The notes under the pieces: model-generated
Seen by the model: only the letters and a program-made list of their open reading frames with translations
Databases searched by the model: none
What the model was told of the DNA's origin: nothing
In this document: positions 31,450-40,194 of the stretch, piece after piece
Layout: every line of letters begins with the position of its first letter
Numbering within the stretch: the first letter of the stretch is position 1
Made by a program: the position numbers and the translations under genes
IMG/VR virus record: IMGVR_UViG_3300046747_000467
Coordinates: 1-45,433 of that record
DNA from: a virus
Reading direction: 5' to 3' (one strand)
DNA length: 45,433 bases

Positions 31450-32364
31450 TCAGGTACCGCTGCCGATGGCGCCGCGGGGGTCCGTCCATCCGGAGTCCGA
31501 GCGGTAGGAAAGCGAGTAGCTCTTCACTTCCTGCTCGTTGGTGACCCACGACTTGCTCCGCATCTTGCGGCGCCACTTCCACTTGAGGCCGTTGTCGGCA
31601 TCGGTGAGGAAGATCGTGTTCGTCGTGGTGTTCGTCCAGTACGGGACACACACCGGGGTGATGTCCATCTTGTAGACGAAGCTGATGGCCGCGAAGTTGC
31701 CGTTGTCCGGCCGCTTCTCGCTGCCGAGGATTTCGTCCCAGTCCTGCTCCTGCTCCGGCGGGAACACCACCTTCTTCAGGAGGAGGCCATCGATGAAGCC
31801 GTCCCTGCCGGGCATGCGCCGACCGAGGGTTCTCGCTGCCGCCACCAGGGCCACTGAGGCCGCGATGGGCGTCGCGAGGTTGTTCGAGTACGTGTCGCCC
31901 GTGGGGTTCACGTGGGCCGTCGAGAATAGCGGGAGCGCGTCCCAGCCCGGATATGAGCTGTTCCACGCACGAGCGAGGATCGAGGCAGCGTCGTACTCGA
32001 TGGTCTTCACCGCGGCGCGCTTGATGTGCATCGCGAGGTTGATGATTTCGGGATACTTCCCGTCCTCTTCGGCCTCGTCGGAGATGATCATGCGCATCGC
32101 GAACGTGCGCGCGACGTAGCGCTTGGTGTTGCCGGGCGTCAGAACCCCGGTGCCCATCTCGGCGCCTTCGTCCTTCTGCGTGAGGAAGGAAGGGCCGCCC
32201 CATTCCGCGTCCTCGACCCAGGCGTCCTTCATGTTGGAGACGTCCAAGTACTTGGGCATCACCATGTTGGCTTCGAGGCCATCGCGCTTGTCGAGGACCA
32301 CGTTGTCGAGCGTCTCCTTGAAGGAGCGCTGAATCGTAGACTGTGAAGTGTATGCTGCGGACAT
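31450..32364 (-). CDS. Major capsid protein
   Basis: 304 residues. Begins MSAAYTSQSTIQRSFKETLD. Contains an E-loop-like stretch, a long helical P-domain (INLAMHIKRAAVKTIEYDAA) and a PLFSTAHVNPTGD motif that recalls Mu gpT-type coat proteins. Directly follows scaffold and two small head genes. Good ribosome site (GTAGGAGACC). HK97-fold assignment is by composition and position, not by alignment. Confidence 0.8.
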   Translation of the reverse strand: MSAAYTSQSTIQRSFKETLDNVVLDKRDGLEANMVMPKYLDVSNMKDAWVEDAEWGGPSFLTQKDEGAEMGTGVLTPGNTKRYVARTFAMRMIISDEAEEDGKYPEIINLAMHIKRAAVKTIEYDAASILARAWNSSYPGWDALPLFSTAHVNPTGDTYSNNLATPIAASVALVAAARTLGRRMPGRDGFIDGLLLKKVVFPPEQEQDWDEILGSEKRPDNGNFAAISFVYKMDITPVCVPYWTNTTTNTIFLTDADNGLKWKWRRKMRSKSWVTNEQEVKSYSLSYRSDSGWTDPRGAIGSGT

Positions 32365-32377
32365 GCTGGTCTCCTAC

Positions 32378-32998
32378 TCAGATGCCGCTTCCGGCGATGT
32401 CCTGCGGGTTGTTGCAGGTCACGATGAGCTCGACGTTGGTCGCCGAGAAGTCGATGCCCGGGATTCGAGGGACATCCTGGATGCGCCACTGCAGGGTGTT
32501 CGTGGTCGCATGCGTCGAGATGTCGAGCTTCGGATTCGCGAACGTCCCGGGGCTCGTGATGCGGTTGTACGCGAAGTCCACGTTCTCCCCGATGTAGGTG
32601 ACGTAGGTCGCGTAGAGGACCGCGGTGGTGTTGTCGTCCACGATGCACCGGAAGGGGGTGTTCGGGGTGACCTGCTGGACCATCACGATCGACTCGTTCT
32701 GCTGGTTCGCGTACGTCGTCCCTCCGGGGAGGTAGTCGCTCGCCCAGTTCAGCGCCGAGATGGTCGAGTCGTAGAAGGGGTTGATGCTGGTGACGATGCC
32801 GAAGACCACGTTGTTCCCCACCGCGGCGAGGGTCACCGTGCCGTCGTTGATTCGAACGACGGGGTCACCGACGCGGATGTGGACGTTGCCGCCCTTGCTG
32901 CCCTGGTAGCCTGAGGCCACGCGGCAGGGGACCGGCTTCGGGGTGACGCCAAATGGGCCACCTGCGTAACGGAATCCGTAGAGAAGAGGGTTCGCCAT
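32378..32998 (-). CDS. Head decoration/neck-like protein, 206 aa
   Basis: Begins MANPLLYGFRYAGGPFGVTP and is beta-rich with many Asn/Thr/Tyr. The segment NVHIRVGDPVVRINDGTVTL, then FGIVTSINPFY, looks like a small beta-barrel with exposed loops. Located immediately upstream of the capsid gene in transcription order, so a decoration or stabilising role is likely. No family recognised. Confidence 0.65.
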   Translation of the reverse strand: MANPLLYGFRYAGGPFGVTPKPVPCRVASGYQGSKGGNVHIRVGDPVVRINDGTVTLAAVGNNVVFGIVTSINPFYDSTISALNWASDYLPGGTTYANQQNESIVMVQQVTPNTPFRCIVDDNTTAVLYATYVTYIGENVDFAYNRITSPGTFANPKLDISTHATTNTLQWRIQDVPRIPGIDFSATNVELIVTCNNPQDIAGSGI

Positions 32999-33001
32999 GT
33001 C

Positions 33002-33460
33002 TCACTCCCAGGTGCCCAGGTCTTGCACCTGGTCGGTCTTGTTCTGCAGACTCACGCCGGAGACGCGGGGCATGTTCTGCATGGCCCCCGTGCGTCGCCG
33101 CTGGATGATGCTGTCCATGTCGTCGTAGTACTTCTGGCCTGCGCCTCCGTACCAACCCTCGTACCTGGCGCGCTCGTAGCGCTCCTTGTCGACGGACATC
33201 AGGATCGTGTCCTGAAGCGCGATGGGCTCGTTCGGCTTGGACGTCGCGCCGATGATGAGCTTCGGGCCGTCCTCCCTCGTTCGCTCGATGGCCCAGCCGA
33301 GGGCCTCCCGTTGCTGGACGCCCATGTTCATGGAACGCAGCGACACGAACTCGTAGAACCGGGTGGGGTCCTTCGTGTCCGGGTCAATCCGGGATTGGTC
33401 GAAGACGTTCGTTTCGACGGGCTTGGGGTCTTTGCGCGGGGGACGGGCTTGCTTTGCCAA
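33002..33460 (-). CDS. Hypothetical head-module protein, TTG start
   Basis: 152 residues. TTG at 33460 is preceded 7 nt by AGGAG; the longer frame lacks such a site. Begins (M)AKQARPPRKDPKPVETNVF, with an N-terminal basic arm, a central helical part and an acidic C-terminus. Between scaffold and the decoration-like protein, so probably structural. Confidence 0.65.
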   Translation of the reverse strand: MAKQARPPRKDPKPVETNVFDQSRIDPDTKDPTRFYEFVSLRSMNMGVQQREALGWAIERTREDGPKLIIGATSKPNEPIALQDTILMSVDKERYERARYEGWYGGAGQKYYDDMDSIIQRRRTGAMQNMPRVSGVSLQNKTDQVQDLGTWE

Positions 33461-33606
33461 AGGTGGACTCCTCGTCGTCTTGCCGGACCGACGGATCCAC
33501 CTCTCGCGTGCCGGGCCCACCAGCGAGGTTACTGGCGACCGTTCAGGCGCTTTCCCCGGTCAGGGTCCGCACCGTGCCCCAAGCCTTTCATGACTTGGCC
33601 ATCAGG

Positions 33607-34479
33607 TCAAGCGTCGTGTCCGCGAGCCTTTGAGGCGATGGTCTTGTAGTAGTACCGATAGCGCTCTTTCTCGTCGGGAATGCTCTTCCCATACATCGCA
33701 TCTGCCATGCCCTCTTCCGCCTTGGAGAGGAACACCTTCGGGGACGACGCACCGCGTCCTCCTGCGGAGGGCATGCCGGCGAGCTTGCGGCCCATGTTCG
33801 GGTCTGGGCGTCGCCCGCCGATGCCGAACTTCTTCCGCGCCTGGTCCATGACCTGGTCCACGGTCTCCTGGGAGTCCGGGTGTCCGTCATCCATGGCGTC
33901 GTGGTAGCGCCGGAGCGCCCAGCCTGAGGCTTTCTGGTTGGCGAAGACGTCGGAGTGCCTGGCGGTAATGGCCTGCGTCCTCTGCTGCGCCTGGAGCTGC
34001 GCCGGGGTGGGGGCTCGAGCGCGATCCCGCTTGGCGGCGCGGGCTTCGAACTTTCGATCGTCGAGCTTCTGGGCTTCGGCGGCGAACTTCTTCCGGTCAT
34101 CCTCCGTGGCTCTCGCTCCGAGGAGGTTCCACTTCTCGATGAGGATTTGATTCGCGGCCTCTATGTCGGCCAGCTCCTTGTCCTCGGGGAACTCCTGGGG
34201 AGTCGCGGGCTGACGCGCCTGATAGACCTGCTGCTGAATCTCTCCAAGGCGACGCTCGTAGTCGGCGCGCTCCCTTTCCTTCTCGAGGCGGAGGTCGTCG
34301 ATTTCTCGACGGAGGTTCCCTCGCTCGCGCTTCTTCTCCTGGCGAACACTCGGGTCCGCGGTAGTTGGCGCTGGCTCGTCATCGTCATCGTCTTCCGAGA
34401 GGTCCACCTCCACTCCGGGAGGGGCTTCCTCCGGGTCTGGGGTCTTCATCTCGGGGTCTGGGAGTTCGCGTTGTGCCAT
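33607..34479 (-). CDS. Scaffolding protein
   Basis: 290 residues. N-terminus is very acidic (VDLSEDDDDDEPAP) and is followed by a long coiled coil (KKRERGNLRREIDDLRLEKE and onward), a Gln/Ala-rich linker and a basic C-terminal end (KERYRYYYKTIASKARGHD). This acid-to-base helical layout with a basic coat-binding tail is typical of P22-type scaffold. Located between portal and coat genes. Confidence 0.8.
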   Translation of the reverse strand: MAQRELPDPEMKTPDPEEAPPGVEVDLSEDDDDDEPAPTTADPSVRQEKKRERGNLRREIDDLRLEKERERADYERRLGEIQQQVYQARQPATPQEFPEDKELADIEAANQILIEKWNLLGARATEDDRKKFAAEAQKLDDRKFEARAAKRDRARAPTPAQLQAQQRTQAITARHSDVFANQKASGWALRRYHDAMDDGHPDSQETVDQVMDQARKKFGIGGRRPDPNMGRKLAGMPSAGGRGASSPKVFLSKAEEGMADAMYGKSIPDEKERYRYYYKTIASKARGHDA

Positions 34480-34494
34480 TCAGATTCTCCTCTT

Positions 34495-35103
34495 TCAGCC
34501 GTCTGCAGGCGTCCAAGCCTGCTTTGCCTTGCGAGCCTTCGTCTTGCCGTAGTGCCAGCGGTGCTCTTCGGACTCTTCGTCGAACACGAGCGTCTTCGTC
34601 CCGCTGCGGCGCTCTTCCTCGAGGTCCTCCGAGGACACAATGGAGCCGCTGGTGAGGACGAGGCAGGTCACCTGCTTGTTCGCCGCGAAGTCCACAATGA
34701 GCCGATAGGGCGTATACTTCACGAAGCGCACGACGTGGCCGAGGTCGACGCCATTGCTCCGTAGCTCGTCGAGCGCCTTCGGTCCTGCGCCCACGATGAC
34801 GCCGCGAGGGGTCTCGTCGTGCAGACGCTCCTGTGTCACCTCGGGGAGGTAGATGCTTCCAATCTTGTCCGTCTGATGCTTCTCGCCGAGCTGGTAGAGA
34901 AGAACGCGGTCGAACAGCGGGAACTGCGAGAAGCACCCGTCGGGGATGGTGTACTGCAGGCGCCTCTGAGCGAGCAGTGGGGGGAGCTTCATCGCTGCAA
35001 GCGCTTTGCCCTTCGCCATACGAGCCATGCGCGCTTGGCGTAGCTCCTCCACTTCGATTTCACGTCGCGCCACCGCGTCGACATCAGTTCCGCCATCGGC
35101 CAT
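34495..35103 (-). CDS. GroES-like co-chaperonin-domain protein
   Basis: 202 residues. Residues about 62-135 have the Cpn10 order: FDRVLLYQLGEKH (opening strand), IGSIYLPEVTQE (mobile-loop end), RGVIVGAGPKALDE and LGHVVRFVKYTPYRL (late strands). N-terminal 50 residues are basic and helical; a charged C-terminal tail follows. Phage co-chaperonins such as T4 gp31 help GroEL fold the capsid protein; the location in the head cassette fits. Fold assigned by eye. Confidence 0.6.
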   Translation of the reverse strand: MADGGTDVDAVARREIEVEELRQARMARMAKGKALAAMKLPPLLAQRRLQYTIPDGCFSQFPLFDRVLLYQLGEKHQTDKIGSIYLPEVTQERLHDETPRGVIVGAGPKALDELRSNGVDLGHVVRFVKYTPYRLIVDFAANKQVTCLVLTSGSIVSSEDLEEERRSGTKTLVFDEESEEHRWHYGKTKARKAKQAWTPADG

Positions 35104-35364
35104 TCAAATCGATCCTTTCGTCAGCATCCGAATCTGTTGGTCATAGCCAAGGAGCTGCCCGCAGATGCCGCGCACCTCCGGGTCGCTCGAGACCGCCGCT
35201 GCCTTCACGAGCATGTGCAGCATCTGCTCGCGTCTTGTTCTGCATTGCGATGCAAGGTCCTCAGTGAAAGACGAGGTGAGCCATTCGTCCTTCGCCCGGT
35301 CCTTGATCTCCTCGTCCTCTTTCAGGTCGGAGATGCGCTCGGTCATCGTGGTCAGCTTCGCCAT
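35104..35364 (-). CDS. Hypothetical helical protein, 86 aa
   Basis: Begins MAKLTTMTERISDLKEDEEI and is nearly all helix with a Cys-containing middle. It sits between the portal and GroES-like genes. Could be a small head-assembly helper. No family recognised. Confidence 0.65.
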   Translation of the reverse strand: MAKLTTMTERISDLKEDEEIKDRAKDEWLTSSFTEDLASQCRTRREQMLHMLVKAAAVSSDPEVRGICGQLLGYDQQIRMLTKGSI

Positions 35365-35370
35365 GCGTTC

Positions 35371-37713
35371 CTACTGCGGGGGCATCGGGCGAGGGCCCGG
35401 GATGCCTTGGGGTGAAGGACCTTGCGGTCCTGGTGGAGGTCCCTGGGGAGCCCCGTTTGGGGGACGAGGAGGACCGCCGGCCGGGGGCCCGCCAGGGTTT
35501 TTGGGAGCATTGTTCGCCCCCTGCTGCGCCTGCTTGGCTTGCGCCATGGCTTGCGCGGTTTGCGCCTGCATGGCCTGCACCTGCATCGCCTGCATCTGCT
35601 CTGGCGACGGCGGAGGCGGCACTCCGAACTGCTGCGTCGGCGGGGGAGGCTTGCCGAGGTACTGGATGACCTCGCTCTTGCCCGCGGCCTGGAAGTACTT
35701 CACCACCGTGTAGTACTGGAAGCCGAGGTTCGACTGGAGCGCGGGGACCGCCTTCGGCAACTGGATCAGCTGCTCGGCTTCCTGAATCTTCTGCGCCTGA
35801 CTCGCGAAGCGGAGGTCGGCGTTGATGGTCACGTTGTAGTCGCGCTGGTAGAGGCGCTTCGAGACCTGGATGTTCGCGTACTCGCCCTTCTGCGTATCGA
35901 GTAGGTAGACGAGCTCGTCGTCGTCCAGGTACGTCGCGTTCAGCCGAGCGTTGTTCATCAAGACCTGCTTGAAGAACGGGTTGCAGAAATGGCCGGCGGG
36001 CACCGACAGCTGCTTCGTCGCCTGCTCGATGCGGGCCTGGATGCCGCGGAAGGTTTCGCCGCTCTTACCTGACTCACCGGAGAGCACGCCAGGGGACTGT
36101 GCCGAGGAGCCTGCCCACTGGTAGAGCTCCTTCACCAGGTCCATCAGCTGGGGATTCGCGGGCGAGAGCGGCACCTTGTAGATGCTGTCCGCGATGCTCT
36201 TCGTCATGACCCCTTGAACCTTGATGAAGGCTCCGGGGGAGGTCTTGCTGTTCGTCGGAATCTCGACGTTGTCGTCCACGAAGAACGGGGGGACGTTCGC
36301 GAGGGTCGCCGCGTCTCCGAACTGGTTCAGGAGGGTGTCCTCCGCCATGTTCAGGTCGCTCTGGATGCGTCCGAGGGAGAGGCCCAGGTTGCCCGCCATC
36401 GGCTCGAGACAGACGCCATGGGCAAACATCCAGATGGGGTTTCGACGGGGTGGCTCCGGCTGCTCTGCGGGGTCTGTCGGGTCCTTCATCCAGTGCGGCG
36501 GAGAGGGCTCCGGAGGCATCTGCGCCTGCATCTGGTCGTACTGCTGATGAAGCGCCAACGTCTGCTGCCCGAGGGCTTGGACCGCCATCGGGTCGACGCT
36601 CGTTATCCGCTCCCGGTGGCTCACCTCGTCCCCGAGCTGTCGAAGCTGCTCGAAGGACGACTGGTGGATTTCCTGGACCTGGCGATACATCGACAGCTCT
36701 GAGGACTGTCGCTCGAAGCGCTGCTGCTCCTGCCAGTTCACCTCCTCGTGGATCGAGAGGCTCAGGATGGAATCGGTGGCGTGGTCCTGAATGACTAGGC
36801 ACCAGCGCTGCTTGTCGCGGCCGGGGAGCGTGAACCACCCTTCGTGCCAGAGGAGCTTGTATGGGGCTGCGCCGGAGTCGTCGTCCGGCTTCGTGATGCC
36901 CTCCTGGTTCTCTCGCTCCTCGCGGATGGGCGCATCTGGCTCATCGTCGAACGAAGGCTTCCGCTTCTCGAGGACGTTCTCGACGTCGTACCAGACGTCC
37001 CGCATCGATTCGATCTGATGCTTGTACCTGCGAAGCACCTTCGTGTAGTGCGGCAGGTCCGAGTAGTCCGGCATCATCGTGGTGTACGTGTACGGCGTCA
37101 CGAACTCGTCGAGGGTCAGCACCTCGTGACGGTTCATTCGCATCTCGGGGTCCCAGTACGAATGGACCGTGACGTCCCCCACCACGATGAAGTTCATGAT
37201 GGCCTTGGACATCTGGCGCTTGAAGTCCGGAATCTTCTCCGTCAGCTGCCAGTTGCCGTGGAGGGAGAGAATCTGCGCTTCCTCCTCCCCGCCCGGGCCC
37301 GTCGGCATCACGCCGAACATGTTCTTCCCGTCGCCGATGATTTCCGACTCCATGCGCGCCGTCAGGCGGGAGACGTTCTCGAGCATCGACGGGACGTGCA
37401 AGTTCGCCGCGTCCTTCCAAGGCCCCTTCTTCCGCGAGAGGTCGCCGGCAAGTAGGGCGATGTCCTGCGCCACCCGTTCCCGAGCCTGCTCGCTTGAGTC
37501 CCAGTCCGCGTCGAACCTTCGGCGGACGTCCCCGGAGATGTCCTGGAGTGCCTTCTTGCCATCCGGGTGGGCCATGAAGGCTTCGACGAGGTTGGGGTCG
37601 TCGTCGTCGAAAGTGAGCTTTGCGGGCTCTGCGTCGTCCTCGGTCAGGTCGACTTCCGTCAGCCCCTCGATGGGGTCGGATGGATCACTGTCCGGGGACT
37701 CCTCGTCCGTCAT
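35371..37713 (-). CDS. Portal protein, P22-type
   Basis: 780 residues. The pattern SRKKGPWKDAANLHVPSMLE, RLTARMESEIIGDG and VLTLDEFVTPYTYT fits the large portal family of P22-like phages (P22 gp1 is 725 aa). A Gln-rich C-terminal barrel-like region with AQTAQAMAQAKQAQQGANNA and a Pro-rich tail (PRPMPPQ) follows. It forms the dodecameric DNA channel. No good ribosome site precedes the ATG at 37713; the upstream bases instead match operator A. Confidence 0.88.
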   Translation of the reverse strand: MTDEESPDSDPSDPIEGLTEVDLTEDDAEPAKLTFDDDDPNLVEAFMAHPDGKKALQDISGDVRRRFDADWDSSEQARERVAQDIALLAGDLSRKKGPWKDAANLHVPSMLENVSRLTARMESEIIGDGKNMFGVMPTGPGGEEEAQILSLHGNWQLTEKIPDFKRQMSKAIMNFIVVGDVTVHSYWDPEMRMNRHEVLTLDEFVTPYTYTTMMPDYSDLPHYTKVLRRYKHQIESMRDVWYDVENVLEKRKPSFDDEPDAPIREERENQEGITKPDDDSGAAPYKLLWHEGWFTLPGRDKQRWCLVIQDHATDSILSLSIHEEVNWQEQQRFERQSSELSMYRQVQEIHQSSFEQLRQLGDEVSHRERITSVDPMAVQALGQQTLALHQQYDQMQAQMPPEPSPPHWMKDPTDPAEQPEPPRRNPIWMFAHGVCLEPMAGNLGLSLGRIQSDLNMAEDTLLNQFGDAATLANVPPFFVDDNVEIPTNSKTSPGAFIKVQGVMTKSIADSIYKVPLSPANPQLMDLVKELYQWAGSSAQSPGVLSGESGKSGETFRGIQARIEQATKQLSVPAGHFCNPFFKQVLMNNARLNATYLDDDELVYLLDTQKGEYANIQVSKRLYQRDYNVTINADLRFASQAQKIQEAEQLIQLPKAVPALQSNLGFQYYTVVKYFQAAGKSEVIQYLGKPPPPTQQFGVPPPPSPEQMQAMQVQAMQAQTAQAMAQAKQAQQGANNAPKNPGGPPAGGPPRPPNGAPQGPPPGPQGPSPQGIPGPRPMPPQ

Positions 37714-37726
37714 TGCATGAAAACTA

Positions 37727-37744
37727 GCATACGCACCCGTATCT
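37727..37744 (-). promoter_or_regulatory. Operator/promoter-like site before portal gene
   Basis: The plus strand reads GCATACGCACCCGTATCT. The minus strand continues CGTATGCTAGTTTT. ATACG and CGTAT form a 5-bp inverted repeat. It matches operator A at 4727 (shared ATACGG and CGTATGCTA). TATGCT could act as a -10, with 12 nt to the portal ATG. The site also overlaps the terminase stop codon. Confidence 0.55.
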
Positions 37745-39240
37745 CAGCCATACCCCCATCGCACGCCCTCGCCGTCGTCGGGGTCTTCGTCCTCGAATTC
37801 ATCCTTCTTTTTGGCTTTCCGACGCCGCACGAAACTTGCCCCGCGAGATGCCAGTTCTGTCCCGTAGAAAAGGGCATCGACAGGATGGTCATAGCCGCCG
37901 TCCATAGGCTCGTTTGGGTTGTCCGGGTTCGTCTGCACCGACGACATCAAGCTCGTAATCTTTGGGCACTTTCTCTTGAAGAACGTCAGCGCCGGGATGC
38001 CCCCGCGGCGGTCCTTCAGTCGAACGAAGACGCGCCTCGCATTGCCGGCTCGACTCTTCTTGTCCGCCCGGAGCCAATGGACCCCCTTGGCGGCCATCTC
38101 CTCAGCCATGCTCTTCGCTCGGTTGCCGCGCTCTTCCCAGAGCTGAGTGTCAGCCACTCCGATCAGGGGTGAGCGCTTGTCCTTGGCATCGCTGAACCCG
38201 AGGCTCTCCTCGATTGCGCGAATGTTCTCGGCCACCTTCGGGGCGTCCTCGCCCTGGAAGATGTACTCGTAGATGACGATAAGATTGCCGTCGGGGTCGA
38301 GCGTGAACCACAGAACGCACCCCGGCTTCTTGAAGCCCCAGTCCATCGCGCGGAAGACCGGCCACTCTTCCGGTATGTCGTGCTCGGCGATGATGACGTC
38401 TTCGGTCCAGACCTCGGCGAAGAACGCGCCGGCCACGACGTACCAGTCGCCCTTGATGAGCGCCTTCCGGATGTGAGCGGGGCGTGTCTGGAGGTTGATT
38501 TCGTACGCCTTCGCGAACTCCTTGTTCGGGTTGTCCGAGAGGCGGCTCGGGAGGTAGCAGAGCGTCCAGAAGTGCTCCGAGCCATCCTCCAGCTTCACTG
38601 GCGTCTTCAGGATGACGTTGCCCTCTTTGCAGGGCTCGATGAAGCGGTCGCGCACCCAGTTCGGGTTTTCGTCAATGGCGAGGCCCTCCATGCCTTCGAG
38701 GTCGAAGAGCGGGTTCGCCATGCCGCGAATCTTCAGCATCTTCCGCAGGACTGGATCGTCGGTGCGGACGCGCTGAGAAATCATCTGGTACTGCTTCTTG
38801 AGGAACTGTGTGAGCTCATCGAAGCCGAGCCATGTCAGCTCGTCACCCCAGTACCGGTTCCAGTCCCCCTTGTCCTTGCAGTGACCGAAGCGGTAGCGGA
38901 ATCCAGACGTGAAACGGAACTCCTGTTCGTTCTCGTTCCACTTCACCCCCGGGTCGACGAGTGGGAACTCCCGCTTGGCCGCTTCGATGGTCGACCCGAG
39001 CATGGTCGACACACGCCGAAGGAAGAGTGCGTACCCCTTCGAGTGTCCCTTCGGCAGCCAGTACTTGTGGCTCGGGTCAAGCTTGGTGCGCTTGTCCTCA
39101 ATGAGGATTTGCGACAGCGCATCCCAGCGAAGGCAGACCGACTTGCCTCCGCCGGCCGCGCCTCCGCCCAGCGCTTCGTTCGTCTCTAGCGCATGGAACC
39201 GAGCGCCCCATGGGCTAGCGACGTAGGGGGCTTCCGCCAC
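37744..39240 (-). CDS. terL: Terminase large subunit
   Basis: 498 residues. GGGAAGGGKS (about 25-34) is the Walker A-like box, WLGFDEL (about 137-143) the Walker B, and the nuclease has AMDWGFKKP (Asp300), GVADTQLW (Asp364) and YDHPVDALFYG (about 450-460). These are the three acidic positions of terminase nuclease domains. It translocates and cuts DNA during headful-type packaging. ATPase and nuclease motifs are intact. Confidence 0.93.
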   Translation of the reverse strand: MAEAPYVASPWGARFHALETNEALGGGAAGGGKSVCLRWDALSQILIEDKRTKLDPSHKYWLPKGHSKGYALFLRRVSTMLGSTIEAAKREFPLVDPGVKWNENEQEFRFTSGFRYRFGHCKDKGDWNRYWGDELTWLGFDELTQFLKKQYQMISQRVRTDDPVLRKMLKIRGMANPLFDLEGMEGLAIDENPNWVRDRFIEPCKEGNVILKTPVKLEDGSEHFWTLCYLPSRLSDNPNKEFAKAYEINLQTRPAHIRKALIKGDWYVVAGAFFAEVWTEDVIIAEHDIPEEWPVFRAMDWGFKKPGCVLWFTLDPDGNLIVIYEYIFQGEDAPKVAENIRAIEESLGFSDAKDKRSPLIGVADTQLWEERGNRAKSMAEEMAAKGVHWLRADKKSRAGNARRVFVRLKDRRGGIPALTFFKRKCPKITSLMSSVQTNPDNPNEPMDGGYDHPVDALFYGTELASRGASFVRRRKAKKKDEFEDEDPDDGEGVRWGYG

Positions 39241-39546
39241 TCACTTCTTCCAGAACGAGCTCTTCTTCACTTTCGGGTCCGCTTTTTCTTCACTCGCTTC
39301 GGCAGCTTCGCTCCCGGCGGGGTCTCCGCTTGGAACTTCTTCGCTACCACTGGGTTCTGGCTGAAGAGGTACGCTCTCTGCTTCTGGCTTTTGAACGGCA
39401 TCCGGAGACTCCTTGTTTCCCCACACGGTCATCCCATCCCGACCGTTTGCGAATTTGAAGGTCACCGAAAAGCCGGAGAGGCGCGGACCCGCGTGCTCCA
39501 CGGCCGCGACGACCTGGTTGACGATCGACTGTTCTGCGGAGGTCAT
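39241..39546 (-). CDS. Hypothetical protein, 101 aa
   Basis: The start at 39546 overlaps the stop of the polylysine mini-ORF (TGATG). Begins MTSAEQSIVNQVVAAVEHAG with a short beta-rich segment (SGFSVTFKFANG), then an acidic Pro/Ser/Glu tail ending KKSSFWKK. Adjacent to terL, but function not recognised. Confidence 0.65.
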   Translation of the reverse strand: MTSAEQSIVNQVVAAVEHAGPRLSGFSVTFKFANGRDGMTVWGNKESPDAVQKPEAESVPLQPEPSGSEEVPSGDPAGSEAAEASEEKADPKVKKSSFWKK

Positions 39547-39596
39547 CAGTAGGCGCCTTTCATGAGCTTCTTCTTTTTCTTCTTCTTGGTGGCCAT
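39546..39596 (-). CDS. Polylysine mini-protein, 16 aa
   Basis: MATKKKKKKKLMKGAY. Seven consecutive Lys codons (AAG and AAA). The stop overlaps the next start (TGATG), and AGG lies before the ATG. Coupling argues for translation. It may bind DNA or ribosome, or serve as a leader that pauses translation. Tentative. Confidence 0.45.
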   Translation of the reverse strand: MATKKKKKKKLMKGAY

Positions 39597-39602
39597 GTCG
39601 CC

Positions 39603-39959
39603 TCACTTGTAGAAAAGGGTTCCGTCTCCGATGACGTCAACGGAGTCCCATTGTGCCGCCAGGGTAGCACCACCCTGCACTGGGGTCACCGTCACGGCAT
39701 TACCGGAGGCGTCCACCTTCACCACTCGCACCAATGCTTTCCTCCCATCAGCGAGGGTCACCGTCACCGGGCCTGCCGTGGCGTCCACGAGGATGAGGCT
39801 CGAGGCGATGTCCGCCGTGCTCGAGACGCTCATCCCCTCGGAGATGGGGGCGACGACGGCCTGACGGAGCTGGCGAAGGATGGGGAGGAGTTCGAAGTTG
39901 CCGAACCGAAGAAACTCCTCGAGGCTCTTGAACCCGCTACTTCGGACTGTTCCCGACAT
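39603..39959 (-). CDS. Hypothetical protein with beta domain, 118 aa
   Basis: Begins MSGTVRSSGFKSLEEFLRFG, a helical first part, then repeated strands (SLILVDATAGPVTVTLADGR and after). It might be a small virion protein. No family recognised. Confidence 0.6.
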   Translation of the reverse strand: MSGTVRSSGFKSLEEFLRFGNFELLPILRQLRQAVVAPISEGMSVSSTADIASSLILVDATAGPVTVTLADGRKALVRVVKVDASGNAVTVTPVQGGATLAAQWDSVDVIGDGTLFYK

Positions 39960-40182
39960 CGAGTTCTCCTATCGCTTCAAGGATGGCTTCGTAAAGCCTC
40001 TGGCGGATTGCGGGGTACTCGGGGCCGGTGTCGATCCACTTCGCCCGCTGGTCCGCTGAGAGGCTCGCCCAGGTGCGTCGGGCGACTTGCTTGAGGCGGT
40101 CGTCGCCGAGGATGCCGAGAAACTTCTTGTCCGCCTCGAAGGCGACCTGGACCAGGTGCTCGCGACGGACGGGTCCGATCAT
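39937..40182 (-). CDS. Hypothetical protein, 81 aa
   Basis: Begins MIGPVRREHLVQVAFEADKK. Helical with RRTWASLSADQRAKWIDTGP. It overlaps the next gene by 23 bp. Could be an accessory to terminase by location; unknown family. Confidence 0.6.
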   Translation of the reverse strand: MIGPVRREHLVQVAFEADKKFLGILGDDRLKQVARRTWASLSADQRAKWIDTGPEYPAIRQRLYEAILEAIGELDVGNSPK

Positions 40183-40194
40183 GGCGGCGCTCCC

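Noticed and set aside
33521-33606. Twenty-codon frame (MKGLGHGADPDRGKRLNGRQ) between scaffold and the next gene
   Set aside because: No ribosome site and no stop/start overlap with neighbours; cannot be told from chance.
35241-35254. TGCAT-TGCG-ATGCA inverted repeat resembling the tandem element
   Set aside because: Lies inside a coding gene, has only a partial match and no promoter context; probably chance.
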